A stretch of 64,000 nucleotides of DNA from Sphagnum compactum (lineage: Eukaryota > Bryophyta > Sphagnopsida > Sphagnales): the NCBI GenBank assembly GCA_965153455.1, contig OZ234496.1:13632304-13696303 (forward strand), written 5' to 3'. A model generated the notes under the pieces. That model saw only the letters and a list, made by a program, of their open reading frames with translations, made no database searches and was not told where the DNA came from. The translations under genes were made by a program, and so were the position numbers. Shown here piece after piece: positions 38,101-49,306 of this stretch (the first letter of the stretch is position 1; each line of letters begins with the position of its first letter).

Positions 38101-38558
38101 CAATGAGCAAAGTGAAAATTATTCAGGTCTCTTCTTGACTAGCTCCATTTGTTGATGTGAAGTGACTATGCACAAAGTTCCAACTGAAAATGTCCTTGTT
38201 TCTTTGCATAGAATTCAGAAGCCTGCCCACAGTAATGATCACTGGCTATCTTTAATTTCTGTGATAGTTCATCCCTTCAACTGACCATTCTGCACCATCT
38301 GTACTATGAATCTAGCACCTCTGAAAAGGACCTGAGATGTCTGTGTGCACTCAAAACACCTTGATTTGTGTTGCAGCATACATCAAGATTTTCACCACCC
38401 ATGTGATCCAATTTGGACAGCTTCACATCAGTACTGTTCTGAAAAACTTTTATCTTTGTGGTCTTCTGTAGTTTGCAACAGAGGCAGCAATTACAATTCT
38501 ACGAATTGATGATATGATCAAGCTGTTCAAGGAGGAGAACCAGGGTGGGGAGGATTGA
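32151..38558 (+). CDS. CCT1: T-complex protein 1 subunit alpha (CCT1), cytosolic chaperonin
   Basis: This ATPase subunit of the cytosolic TRiC/CCT double ring folds actin, tubulin and other substrates. Sixteen exons: 32151-32214, 32503-32567, 32881-32970, 33697-33783, 33895-33954, 34451-34501, 34635-34730, 34838-34903, 35020-35237, 35483-35579, 35676-35762, 36560-36694, 37015-37248, 37537-37640, 38036-38126, 38472-38558. They total 1632 nt, 543 aa; the family length is about 545. Visible hallmarks are [26 protein letters not shown] (87-91), the catalytic Asp in [12 protein letters not shown] (D394), AGGGAVE (410-416) and the C-terminal IDDMIKL. Intron 7 has a GC donor. [10 protein letters not shown] replaces the usual FADALLIIPK. 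The leader carries telo-boxes. All phases close, so the gene appears intact. Confidence 0.97.
34731..34837 (+). other. GC-AG intron in CCT1
   Basis: The exon ending FFAKL (TTTGCAAAATTG) is followed by GCAAGC, and the next exon begins GTGGTAGATGCAGTC after TTACAG. Only a GC donor joins KL to VVDAVL, which is the conserved subunit sequence, in phase. GCAAGC is close to the GC-donor consensus GCAAGT. Confidence 0.88.
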
Positions 38559-40040
38559 GGCCCTTTGAAGCTGCAGATATTCTTGTCAGTGAAAAGCTCA
38601 TCAAAGTGACATAGTGCACACACTGGAATGCACAACACATTATGTGGCTTGTGGGGCCATTCAATGGGTCAAACAGATGCTACTGGTCTCATGACAATTG
38701 TTTCCAAAAAACAAGTACAAATGTGAGTGATGGGTAGTGAGCGGGCATGGTGCAACCAGGTGCCACCAGTTACTTTTGATAGATTGCCCCAGTTTTGAGT
38801 TCATATGCAAAAGTTGAACATCCATCTCTGGTAGTTGCCATGGGCAGTATATTTTTGGGGTCTGAAAGTGATTTGAAACAACTGGATCAAGTCACTGCTC
38901 CTCAAGTGAATCATCAGCAATCCACATTCCACATCTTGGGATTAGTTATTCCTGTTTGTTGCTTTTGCAGGTTACAATCAGTCAATTAGGTCAACTAGGG
39001 TCCTTAGAACATGTAGCTTTAGCATCCTTCTTGTTGATGTGCAAGTCTAGCTGCATTGATGGTGGAAGTTTTGGGAGGAGTATGCCAGAGAAGAAATGTT
39101 TACACAGTGTAGTGTATTTCTTCCCATCCTCACTGAATCAAACAATATGGTGAGTCCTCTGTGACACTGTTCCAGTAGTAGAAAGAACATACTTCTTGGC
39201 TTTGCTTCCCCATCAGAAGTTTTGTCCCTTTTGAAAAAACTATGATGGAAATTCTGACATTTCAAATCAACTGCCTTCATGTATGCTAAATGATTAGAGA
39301 ATGAGGGAAGCAAATCCAACAATGATTCCAAAACCACTAAAGAGTAGAATAAACCACCAGTGACTGGTGAATCATTCGGTGGAAGCCAATCCTTCATCTG
39401 GTTAGATGGGGAATTTTGTTTGGGGGTGGGGGTGTCAAAGAACCTGATGTATTCTGTTTCTGTTGGCTTCGGCCCAAATTGAATTTGACCATGAATTTCA
39501 GTTGAGATGTTTTCTGTAATTTTTCCTCATTTTGACTCTGAAAATATCTTTCCATAGATGACTAGTCATTGTTGGATTTGTGCACACTTTTAACCCAGGA
39601 AAAACACCGGAGTTATCAAGTTTGGAACCAGCGATAAGGATATCAAATTGTCAAGGTGATGGGTTACTATTGTGGAAAGCACTGAGAGACATTCTCCTAG
39701 TGTATTTGGAGGGCACCTTATGCGCCTCTTGTGCCTTGTGATCTACATATGTTAGTGTTCGGGAGAATGTCTGCCTTCGGCCTTAGAATGGGTGGGGAAC
39801 ATTCCCAAAATGACAGATGGATTTGGCAACTGCCGCCGAGTTCTATTACCCGCGTGCTGGGGATTTATGCTACAGGATAATCACATGTGAGCCAATTCTG
39901 CCTGTGTGATTGTACTTTTTGTTTGTACGTTTGAAGTTTATGTTGGAGCATGGGAATGGAAAACTTCAACAACAACAACACATCTGCATGGAAGGATGTG
40001 TTAAACACATTTTATTTAAAATGCACGTTTTGTTTAAAAT
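38559..40040. other. Downstream of CCT1: 3' UTR then intergenic
   Basis: Composition stays gene-like for about 1 kb after the CCT1 stop, which fits a 3' UTR. An AATAAA occurs near 39349 but cannot be assigned as the polyadenylation signal. Frames of 60-116 codons on both strands show no family resemblance. The sequence becomes AT-rich from about 39.9 kb. Confidence 0.45.
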
Positions 40041-40390
40041 GTGTTGTGTTGAAAATGAAAATATAATGTTCATATGGAAGGATTTTGTTTGGGACGATTG
40101 TCACATTCCATAGGTTTGGACAATTTGCTTGAAACGAAATGTGATCAAGACAATGTGTTGTGTTGAAAATGAAAATGTAATGTTCATACGGAAGGATTTT
40201 GTTTGGGACGATTTTTCACACTCCATCGGTTTGGACAATTTGCGTGAAAAGAAATGTGATCAAGACAATGTGTTGCGTTGAAAAGGAAAATGTAATGTTC
40301 ATATGGAAGGATTTTGTGTGGGACAATTTTCACATTCCATCGGTTTGGACAATTTGCTTGAAAAGAAATGTGATCAAGACAATGTGTTGT
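40041..40390. repeat. 114-bp tandem repeat, three copies
   Basis: Units start at 40041, 40155 and 40270, each opening GTGTTG(T/C)GTTGAAAA and containing GGAAGGATTTTGT and GGTTTGGACAATTTGC. A fourth partial start lies at 40384. Copies are about 90-95% alike. The open frames crossing it on both strands are repeat artefacts. Confidence 0.85.
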
Positions 40391-41780
40391 GTAAACTACA
40401 AGGAATATGACATAAATAAGCAAAGCATGTTGTATGAATAAGAAAATAATACCGCGGTATGGAAAAGGAGGAAAACTTTGTGGTAATGAAAAATAACTTT
40501 GTCCAAAACAAAAGAATATTTTGTTTAAAAGTATAAGTCCCCAAAAAATCCTTTTTGATAAAGTGATAAATGTTGCTAACAAGCAAAGAAAAGCCACATG
40601 AATTCAAATCAAATATATTTGTGAACACAAGTATTGTGTGAATCCCAAAGGAAAACGTGCGAACAACCCCCCCTCCCCCCCCCAAAATTGTTGCTCTTAC
40701 TCCTTGGATTTTCATACGAAGCAGTTCACTTACATTGCCGACCAACAAAAGCATTGTTTCATGGGGCACATACTAAGGACGTAATTTGGAGAAATAGTGA
40801 AGTCTGCACTAATTCTGAAAATACTTGAATAGTGCAACCTATTGTTTGGACATTGAATCCATACGAATGGAAACCAAGAGCCCAACCCCTTCACTAGAGT
40901 GTGTGTTTGCAAGCTAAAAAAACTCAATTTCAAAAGAAGTACCGAACATTTGTTTTGAGTCAAATACACATATATTAGTGTGGAGGAGAATCGAGATGAC
41001 GTCTTTTCATCAATATGGAGAATTTAAAAATCACCTCTTTTTCACCCTTTTTTTTTTTGGGTTTTATGTAGTTATTTATTGTTAGAATGAACTCAATTCA
41101 GTGTGAATGGTGTTTCAACTTTTCCGTGTCCAAATAGAATCCAAAAATGCACTTTGAGGGCTCCCTTTTTACTAGTGTCACTTATTTTGGTGACTATCTA
41201 ACAACTGGTGGTCAATCCACTTCATCATATCTCCTCCCCCTTCTCACACCACAGCATTTTTCCGTACAATGCTTTAGCTTTAGAATGTCCCAGGGCTTCG
41301 AACAAGTTCCTAATGAAAACACACAAGTTACCATGCTTTCATTCATGGTTCAAAAATGATGTTCCGACCCAGATGAGAACTCAAAGATTGCATCATCTTT
41401 AGAGCAACTGCACTGCAATATATCCTAAAACACCACTTAATATGAAATTTTCCAAAGAGGATAGTGAAAAAATTTCATCTTGCACACTAAATATGGTTTA
41501 AATGTCGGGTACCATGAGGGAAGGGATGGCTTCTAAAAGGATTTTCTTACTATGGTTTTGGTCAATGACAATGATGGGTTTAGATGTAAAAACAAAAATG
41601 GTCAAGCTGAGCTTCTTGCTGTTTATGGGTAGGGGAGATTGTTTTTTTCAAAAAATTAAAAATGTAGTTTACAATTTTGGGGTGGAGATGCTCTTACACC
41701 AGAACTTGCAACAACAATGGTAGTGCAAATCTGGGTGTGGGTTTGTTCAGATTCAACTTCCTGTAAACCATGTTGATTCT

Positions 41781-42138
41781 AAGTACCTAAATTGGGTGAT
41801 TGTGATTAATTGCGTTAGTGGCAATCTAGCTTTGTTTTTGAAGCCAAACAATTTTAAGGAGATCTTCTAAGTTCCTAAATTGGGTGATTTTAAGTAATTG
41901 GGTTAGTGGCAATCTAGCTTTGTTTTTGAAGCCAAACAATTTTACAAGGAGATCTTCTAAGTTCCTAAATTGGGTGATTTTAAGTAATTGGGTTAGTGGC
42001 AATCTAGCTTTGTTTTTGAACCCAAACAATTTTACAAGGAGATCTGATAAGTTCCTAAATTGGGTGATTTTAAGTAATTGGGTTAGTGACAATCTAGCTT
42101 TGTTTTTGAACCCAAACAATTTTACAAGGAGATCTAAT
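41781..42138. repeat. 90-bp tandem repeat, four copies
   Basis: Unit boundaries are at 41781, 41869, 41959 and 42049. Each copy contains CTAAATTGGGTGAT, TTAGTGGCAATCTAGCTTTG and CAATTTTACAAGGAGATCT. The first copy is 88 bp, the others 90. The 30-codon period keeps both strands open and generates repetitive pseudo-proteins, which are not annotated. Confidence 0.9.
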
Positions 42139-42604
42139 GTGTATATGTGCATATGAAATTGACAATGAAACCACAAATCTAACATAATTTGTTTTTGTTC
42201 CCCCCCCCCCCTTGTGATTGATTCTAGGTAGAGGACTGAGGAGGAAAATGTCCATGCAACAAAAAGAGGAGATGGACTTCTCTGGAGGTTGTACTCCAGA
42301 TGCAGATGACTTGTACAAATTGTGGATCTCTTTTAAAAATTACTGTAGTGTATTAGATATTGTGCTCATCAGAGTAAGATGCTGTCCCCACTGCCACAGA
42401 CACTTCCATGATGTTCACCCTTCTGGCACATTTCATGATGCCACACTTTGGATCTTGTGCATCACCCCTTCTTCAAAAGTGGCATTTTTATGCATAGATT
42501 TCACTTTTATCAAATCGCTTGCTGGCTATATGCATTTAAAGCAGCCAAAACTGACATACCCTAATTGAAAATCCCTTTTTCTTCATCACAATTTTGCTGT
42601 CTAC

Positions 42605-43190
42605 ATTATTATTATTATTATTATTATTCAAGTAGTAGCCAAAGCAAAGCTGGAAACTCTGTAGATATCACTTTCATCAAATCTTTTCTGCCTACATTAT
42701 TTAAACCAGAAATCCTTTTTGGGGCATTTTCAGATATCACCCATTATCATTATTTTATTATTATTATTATTTTCTGTCTACAAATGAAAGCAGCAAAAAA
42801 TTGATATATTTAGAATATCACCCATTTTCATCAATTTTTTTATTTTATTATTATTTTCCTGTCTACAAATGAAAGCAGCAAAAAAGTGATATATTTAGAA
42901 TATCACCCATTTTCATCAAAATATTTTCTTTTCTGTCTACAAATAAAAGCAGCAAAAAAGTGATATATTTTAGGATATCACCCATTTTCATCAAAATATT
43001 TTCTTTTCTGTCTACAAATGAAAGCAGCAAAAAAGTGATATATTTTAGGATATCACCCATTTTCATCAAAATATTTTCTTTTCTGTCTACAAATGAAAGC
43101 AGCAAAAAAGTGATATATTTTACGATATCACCCATTTTCATCAACACTTTTTTCTGCCTACAAATGAAAGCAAGCAGCAATAAAAGTGGC
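42605..43190. repeat. 75-bp tandem array with TTA microsatellites
   Basis: TATCACCCATTTTCATCAA recurs at 42901, 42976, 43051 and 43126, exactly 75 bp apart, with earlier diverged copies at about 42735 and 42816. Interspersed ATT/TTA triplet runs occur at 42605-42629 and about 42752-42770 and 42838-42856. Copies contain TCTGTCTACAAATGAAAGCAGC. The 25-codon period creates an open minus-strand frame, a by-product of the array. Confidence 0.88.
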
Positions 43191-43369
43191 ATTTTTTAGA
43201 ATACCTTACCCCCTTGATGTCATTAAATAATCCCCAAAATAGTGAATTGAAATTTTGTGAAAAATATGAAGTTGGACATTTTGAAAATCATCATAATTAT
43301 CATAGGCTACATACACCCTGAATAATTTCACTACACATTTCACAATATAATTTCAAAATTAAAAAAAAC

Positions 43370-43740
43370 GAATTCATTTTTTGACCAATAGGTATCATAG
43401 TATATGATGCAAAAATTATAATTTCCAAATTAGAAAAATAATTTGAACAATATCATATCATAGTAGATGATGGCAAAAAATTACAATTTCAAAATTTAAA
43501 AAAACGAATTCATTTTTTGAATAGTATTATAGTAGATGAAGGAAAAAATAATTTACAATTTCAAAATTTTTAAAAAAGAATTCAAGTTTTTGAACAATAT
43601 CATAGTAGATGATGGAAAGAAAAATTATAATTTCAAATGTCAAAAAAGAATTCATTTTTTGATCAATATCATAGTAGATGATGAAAAAAAATTAAAATTT
43701 CAAAATTAAAAAAACGGATTCATTTTTTGAAAAAAATTAA
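43370..43740. repeat. About 70-bp AT-rich degenerate tandem repeat
   Basis: GAATTCATTTTTTGA-like words occur at 43370, 43506, 43578, 43648 and 43716, each followed by a CATAGTAGATGATG block and an A-rich run, and a more diverged unit lies between the first two. Copy similarity is lower than in the neighbouring arrays. Confidence 0.7.
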
Positions 43741-44348
43741 TTATTTTGTTGTCAATGTGGAAACTGACCCGAGGCTGCGGTTATCACTTTTCTTTATATC
43801 AAAAACTTCTTTTGACGGTGGTTTCATATCCATCACTGTAAACAATGACAGCCACAATAAAATAATGTACAAAAATGAAATGCGAAAAGAATTCCTGCCA
43901 CAGGAATTTCTTATACTGGAACTAGCCTCTACTACAGCAAACAACTCTTCAGTCAGGCCAAAAGACATCTAGGCCTTGGTGTTGTGTGCCCTTTTGCTCG
44001 AGGGTTTTACTTTTCCAAACCCCGAAATCTCTCGATTTTAGACCAACCCTGCCTACAATGTGTGTGTGTGTTTTTTTTTACAATTCAACATCTCTCAAAA
44101 TGGGAAAAGGAGGAGAAATAAAAAATTGCTTCCGTTTTTTATAAGGCTAACATGGTTCAGGTTCTTAATCTCAAGACCTTGAAAACAAAGACAACCTTTC
44201 CAAAAAGTGTGTGTAAAACAGGAATACTGTCTAAAAACAAGATCAAAGGAAACAAACTTTTGGTTTTAATAGGCGAAGATGAACTAGGTATAAAGTCCAT
44301 GAATATATACTAAAGTTATCTGTAAAGTCAGGCGATTAGGGGACGAGA

Positions 44349-44652
44349 ACGGCCAGTTTCGGTATAATAGGGCATCAAATGCGTAACTGGGAATGAAATT
44401 TTATAAAACCTGGGACCCAAACTAACGGCCAGTTTCGGTATTATAGGGCATCAAATGCGTAACTGGGAATGAAATTTTATAAAACCTGGGACCCAAACTA
44501 ACGGCCAGTTTCGGTATAATAGGGCATCAAATGGGTAACTGGGAATGAAATTTTATAAAACCTGGGACCCAAACTAACGGCCAGTTTCGGTATAATAGAG
44601 CATCAAATGCTTAACTGGGAATAAAATTTTATAAAACCTGGGACCCAAACTA
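44349..44652. repeat. 76-bp tandem repeat, four copies
   Basis: ACGGCCAGTTTCGGTAT starts at 44349, 44425, 44501 and 44577, exactly 76 bp apart. Each unit runs through AACTGGGAAT.AAATTTTATAAAACC to GGGACCCAAACTA. The copies differ by only a few bases, which indicates recent amplification. Confidence 0.92.
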
Positions 44653-47560
44653 GTCTTTCCACCACCAATTTTGGTGGTAAACTGAGTTTCATCCCCTCTT
44701 TCCTTTTTTACTGAACGCTCCACTGCTGCCACATATATTTTCACTGCTCCTACCTGTACAACTAATATAGTTACTCTCGAACCTTGTGCATAAATGCTGA
44801 GTATGAAATGCTGAAACTCAGCATTAAAAATTTCCTTACTTTTTGCGGATAACACTGAAAGAGGAGATAATGAGTGAAAGAGAGGGTGACTTTATGAATA
44901 ACACTTTATTTGGTCTTAGGAATTTTTTTGGACCTCTAAACCCTAAATCCTTTTAACTTATAAGTCATTTTTCAATAACTGGCCAACACCGGTACTCACC
45001 CAACACAAAGCTTGCAAACCTTTACCTTGCAAACTCTCCTCAAGCTCAACATCCCATCAGCACCTCCAAATGAGATAAATAAGTAACCCATAATTGAATT
45101 TTGACCCAAACGGTCCCAAATGGGTGGGAGAAAGCTCCAACCACCTATCTCTCCAAGAGGCATCTAAAATGGTTTTAATTTGAAATTTCAACTTAGTGAA
45201 GTTGTAGAGAACTTCAACATGAATCTTTTGATTTTTGGATTTTTTTGAATTTGGTTTGATTATCCTCATCATTGAAAGTGGAAGTTAAGTAGGTAATTTA
45301 TAGGAATTCAGCCTTCAAATTTTGAATTTTACCAAGCTACCATACTTCATTGATCATAATAAATTCTAATAATTCTAGGGTAGATGAAACATATGGTTTT
45401 TTTTTTTTTTTTTTTTGCGGGGGTGATATTTGGACTTTGGATAAGAGAAAAATGAATGGTGAAAGATGGGCAACAAAATTCAGATCTTTACAATTAAGTT
45501 TTAGAGTTTCAAAAAAACATTACGTGACATTTCAGATGTATATACTTTAAATCATAACAACACTTCACATTTGTATTTGGTTTAGACAATGATTTCATGG
45601 ATGCAACCACCTCAAACTACACGAACAAACATAGATAACAATTTTGGAGTTGATTTCATGACAAAATGGCACGCTTGCAATAGATGAACTATTGCAAAGT
45701 GTGCCATTTTGGAGTTGGTTGTAGAGATTGAAGTCGAAGCCAGAGTCTTGAATATGGATGAACCATGTTCATCCAGATTTAAATGGATGAAAAAACTTCG
45801 GATAGTTCATGTATGTTGTCTACAACTTAGTGTTGTTTGTGCAAAGTATTGACTTGGATCACCCCCAAAATGGTGCATGATGATGCCCTTTGGTTTCTTC
45901 CATCAAATAATCTTCCATGCACATGTTTATTGTGTTTTTTTCATTAAATCTGGATTTGTTTGCCAAAGAAATCATAGAGTAAAATATTTATAATTAAAAA
46001 AATTGGCCACTTTTTTTAGCTTAGATTATGGCCACTTTACAAACTAAATTCAATCACTTTTGTTGTTGATGTGGAGCCTCCAAAATCCCCCTTTTCTTTC
46101 CCCCATTTGGTATGGGGAACCGTAACCATAATGTGCAAAGAACCCATGTTTGTAAAAAATAGTTGTGGCATATTACACATCGACTTGTTAGTTCACTCAA
46201 GATAACTAAGAAAGCAAATTCAGACCACCACCAAATCTAGCAATCCCATTGGCCTGAAAAAAATAAATCCTCAAATCTACACACAACCTTATTATGTTGA
46301 ACATTGAAAATAATGGTCTCTTTTCTCCATTTCTATTGGTCCTCTAAAATTCTCACAAACCTTTCCAAAACCCGATTTACAATTGTCAATTCACTCAAGA
46401 TTAACTAAGGAAAAAAAAAATTCAAACCACCAAATTCAGCCATTTTGTTGGTCATAACATTTTTTTTTGGGTACACACAAGCCTCTTCAACAACCTCTAT
46501 ATATATTATTAATACACTAGTACTACTACCCTAACATTACATTATTATGAAATTACTGAAATTGTTTCATTGGGGGTTCAAAATAAGTCGAAATGATAAT
46601 TGAACATTAAATTGTTTAGTTAATTGACATTGGGTGCCCACAATTAAAATTAAATTATTTTTAAATATTTTTCACAAGCGCTAAAAGAAGTTTGGTCTTA
46701 AATACAATTTTCAATGTAAATTTTGAGATAGGCAATTAAAGTGAGATATAGGTGCATAGTTAAATTAAATGCAAATTGTAATAGAATTCAACAAATTTAA
46801 TATTAAGTTTAGTTGTTTGATCAAAATTTATTTGGACTTTATAAATAACAACAAAGAGAAGGTAACAAAAAGGAAGGTACCAAAAGAAGGTTAAATTGGG
46901 TACAACTTTAAAGATAAGTTTATTGTATATCTTTTCCTTTAGGCTCCCTATGTAACACTTACAAGAGATAACTTTGGGCAAAGGATATGGCATAAAGTGT
47001 GGTGTTATTGGGAACACATTGGGAACTTGACGAACAAATCATGAACTTTTAAAACACGATATTGGGCACTTGATGAGAACATTGAAGGAATTATATGGAA
47101 TACATTTGGGAACACCAAATTTCTATATTTGGTTTTTAGAATGTAGCCACAAATACAGAATGTTTCATTGAAGAATTTTGTATTTCATGATTTTGATAGC
47201 CAGATTTTGGCTAAAATCTTTCTATGGATGATCACCACTTTAAAGCTTTGAAAATTCACTTAGTTTTTGGAAAAAAAAAATTGGGCAAAACTTCTCCAAA
47301 ATGTGAAATTCAAAATTACAAATTCAAAATCGAAGTGATATATTGGAGGTTTTCAGAAAGTGAGGGAAAAAAAGAAAAGTAAAAATTGCCAGATATTTGT
47401 ATACTTGGTTTTCATGGCTATAGCCAAAACGACACTAAGGATGATGATTAAACAATTTTTACTTCATTTTTTGGTTGATAGCCAGAATTTGGCTAAATCT
47501 TCCCTTGCACGATCACCACTTTGGCTACGAACAAAAATTTCTTTAAAAAAAAAAACTGCT
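44653..47560. other. AT-rich intergenic DNA
   Basis: No gene is supported. A T-homopolymer of about 19 lies near 45397-45415, and a perfect-looking hairpin at 45.66 kb is annotated separately. Minus-strand frames near 44.6 and 46.8 kb are unrecognisable. Confidence 0.5.
45663..45710. repeat. Near-perfect short hairpin
   Basis: AAAATGGCAC.GCTTGCAATAG (45663-45683) faces CTATTGCAAAGTGTGCCATTTT (45689-45710) across a 5-nt loop. Nineteen pairs form with a single small internal bulge. Direct copies of TTTTGGAGTTG flank it at about 45642 and 45707. It is isolated in AT-rich DNA and its role is unknown. Confidence 0.7.
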
Positions 47561-49306
47561 GGGTAGGAGGTAGGTATGCGAGAGAGTGGTTGGTAGGTAG
47601 GTAGGTAGGTAGGTACCTTCCTTCCTTCCTTCCACTGTCCCTGGGAAGAGGATTGCGGGCGGCAGGCAGTGCGTGACGCGAGAATGACGACGACGGCGCC
47701 GCTTTTGCGCGCGCGCGAGAGAGAGGCGCAAAATGAAAGAGATGGGCATGCGAGCTGCACGCGCACAAAGCAGCAAAAGCCCTCCTTTGTGAACAAGAAG
47801 ACATCCCGACTTAGGGGGATGAACCAGCGGCTGGGCAAACACAAACAAAGCTACTGAACGGAGGGCCCCGCCCCTTCTTCTTCTTCTTCTTCTTAGTAAC
47901 CTCTCCTTTACCTGCAGCCCCTCTGACCCCATCACCAACGACACTAGTGTTTCTTATTTGTTTATTTATTTGTGGAAAGGGGAAAGACGACACACACTCT
48001 AGCCTAATCAGGCTCTTTTCTGTTTTTTGACCAAATTTCTCAATTAAGTCCACTGGCAAGGATTCTCAGCATCAATTAGCAATAAACGGAGACTGTCCTA
48101 GGTGGGGTCGGTGGGTTGTAGCATTTTTACAAAAGTGCTGCCACAAGTGACGAGCTAGAGGCAAAAAAGAAAAACACTGATACTAAATAGTGTTTGTTAG
48201 TAGTAGCTAGCTAGCTAGCTAGTAGTCTTGTGCAATCAAAGCAATCCAGAAGAATCGGCCGGTTACCCTACCCTTCTTTGGTTCAGATTTCGTGGCTTGT
48301 AAGTAGGTAGACGCTGCAGCAACAACAGTAGCAGCAGCTTTTGGTTTCCTCCTGCATCAGCTTTTTTTTTCCCCTACCCTCCCCCACCCATTTTCTTCTT
48401 CTTTAAGTTCCAGCCGCATATGGCACGACCCAAGGCTCCGTACCACCGTACCTAACCCTGGATGTTCATCACTTTCCAAAGGAGATCATCGAGTTTCTTC
48501 GCTTCCTAATAGATTTGCAGAATAGATGAGTGGTGTGTGTTTGTTTGGTTTGGTTTGGTTTTGTTCTCTGTTTGTTTGTTTTTGTAATTTAAATGAAAAT
48601 ATTAGGGGTCGGGTTTTGTTGCATTTCCCCTGAAGTTGCTAGAATCCAGCATTACTAGAAGACCGAGGATTTGCTTTGGGGGATTGGCATAGCCAGACAG
48701 GGACGGACGGACGGGTGAAGGTAGGGGTGGTGGGTGAGTGCATCAGATTCCTGGAGATCTTGAGGGGAGAAAAGAAAACTAAAAATTGGGTGAGATTCTT
48801 GGGATCGTGGGAGCTTGATCCGCTTATGAGACGCGGAAAATGGAGCCCAAGAAGGGAGAAGAAGAGATTATATGATCACCCATTTCGCAGAAGAAATAGA
48901 GATGATGAGGAAGAGATTGAACGTCGTGGTGGTGGTGGTGGTAGTTCCATCCATGGCCCTCCAGGTATAATCCAAGTCGTCCAAGCCTGATTCTGGAATG
49001 TGGGATTTTCGTGGTCGTCGTGGTCGTGGTCGTGGTGGAGCATTTTGAGGATCCCGGGGGGGTAAGTGATTGCTTTGCTTCTGCTGGATTCTCAACAGGA
49101 AATAAAGAATTCCCTGATTCCTCTGTAGTTAGTATCATCAGAAGCTTGAGAGCTCTGTAATTCTTTCTTTCTGAGGCCACAGTGCCATGAGGAGGACATC
49201 TACAATGATTCGGTGTCAGCAGTGAACCCTGGAACTGTTGTTGCACAGTTGAACCTTGGACTGCAACACAGATACCTACTTACTTTGTGGGTGGCCCCCT
49301 TCAGGC
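47561..49306 (+). promoter_or_regulatory. Microsatellite-rich promoter and leader of the bHLH gene
   Basis: GC rises sharply here. The segment carries AGGT/CTTC repeats (47591-47633), an alternating GCGCGCGCG run (about 47707-47717) beside GAGAGA, CTT repeats (about 47876-47895), GCTA repeats (about 48207-48222), a pyrimidine patch (48361-48390) and GTG/GTC triplets (48928-48945, 49010-49037). Several short upstream ORFs could lie in the leader. The nearest is ATG 49187 to TGA 49225 (12 codons, with a second ATG in frame). The transcription start cannot be placed. Confidence 0.5.

Noticed and set aside
41826-42185. 119-codon minus-strand ORF with a repeated 30-aa unit
   Set aside because: It is the 90-bp tandem array read in frame. 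The opposite strand is open in the same way and there is no gene context.
42863-43192. 109-codon minus-strand ORF with a repeated 25-aa unit
   Set aside because: It is an artefact of the 75-bp array.
40041-44652. CRISPR-like arrays
   Set aside because: These are tandem repeats with no unique spacers of constant length, in a plant nuclear genome. They are minisatellites.
45868-45915. Possible gypsy reverse-transcriptase motif (MPFG-like)
   Set aside because: Only four residues match and the flanking frame shows no further RT similarity. It may be chance.
47464-48059. Overlapping minus-strand ORFs of 80-130 codons rich in Arg/Ser/Leu
   Set aside because: They arise from microsatellites (AGGT, CTTC, CTT) and a GC-rich promoter. 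They overlap each other in several frames and resemble nothing known.
49256-49306. Extended N-terminus for the bHLH protein from 49256
   Set aside because: The frame is open upstream but its first codon is TTG. The first ATG is at 49307 and gives the typical MSTIEEELN start.
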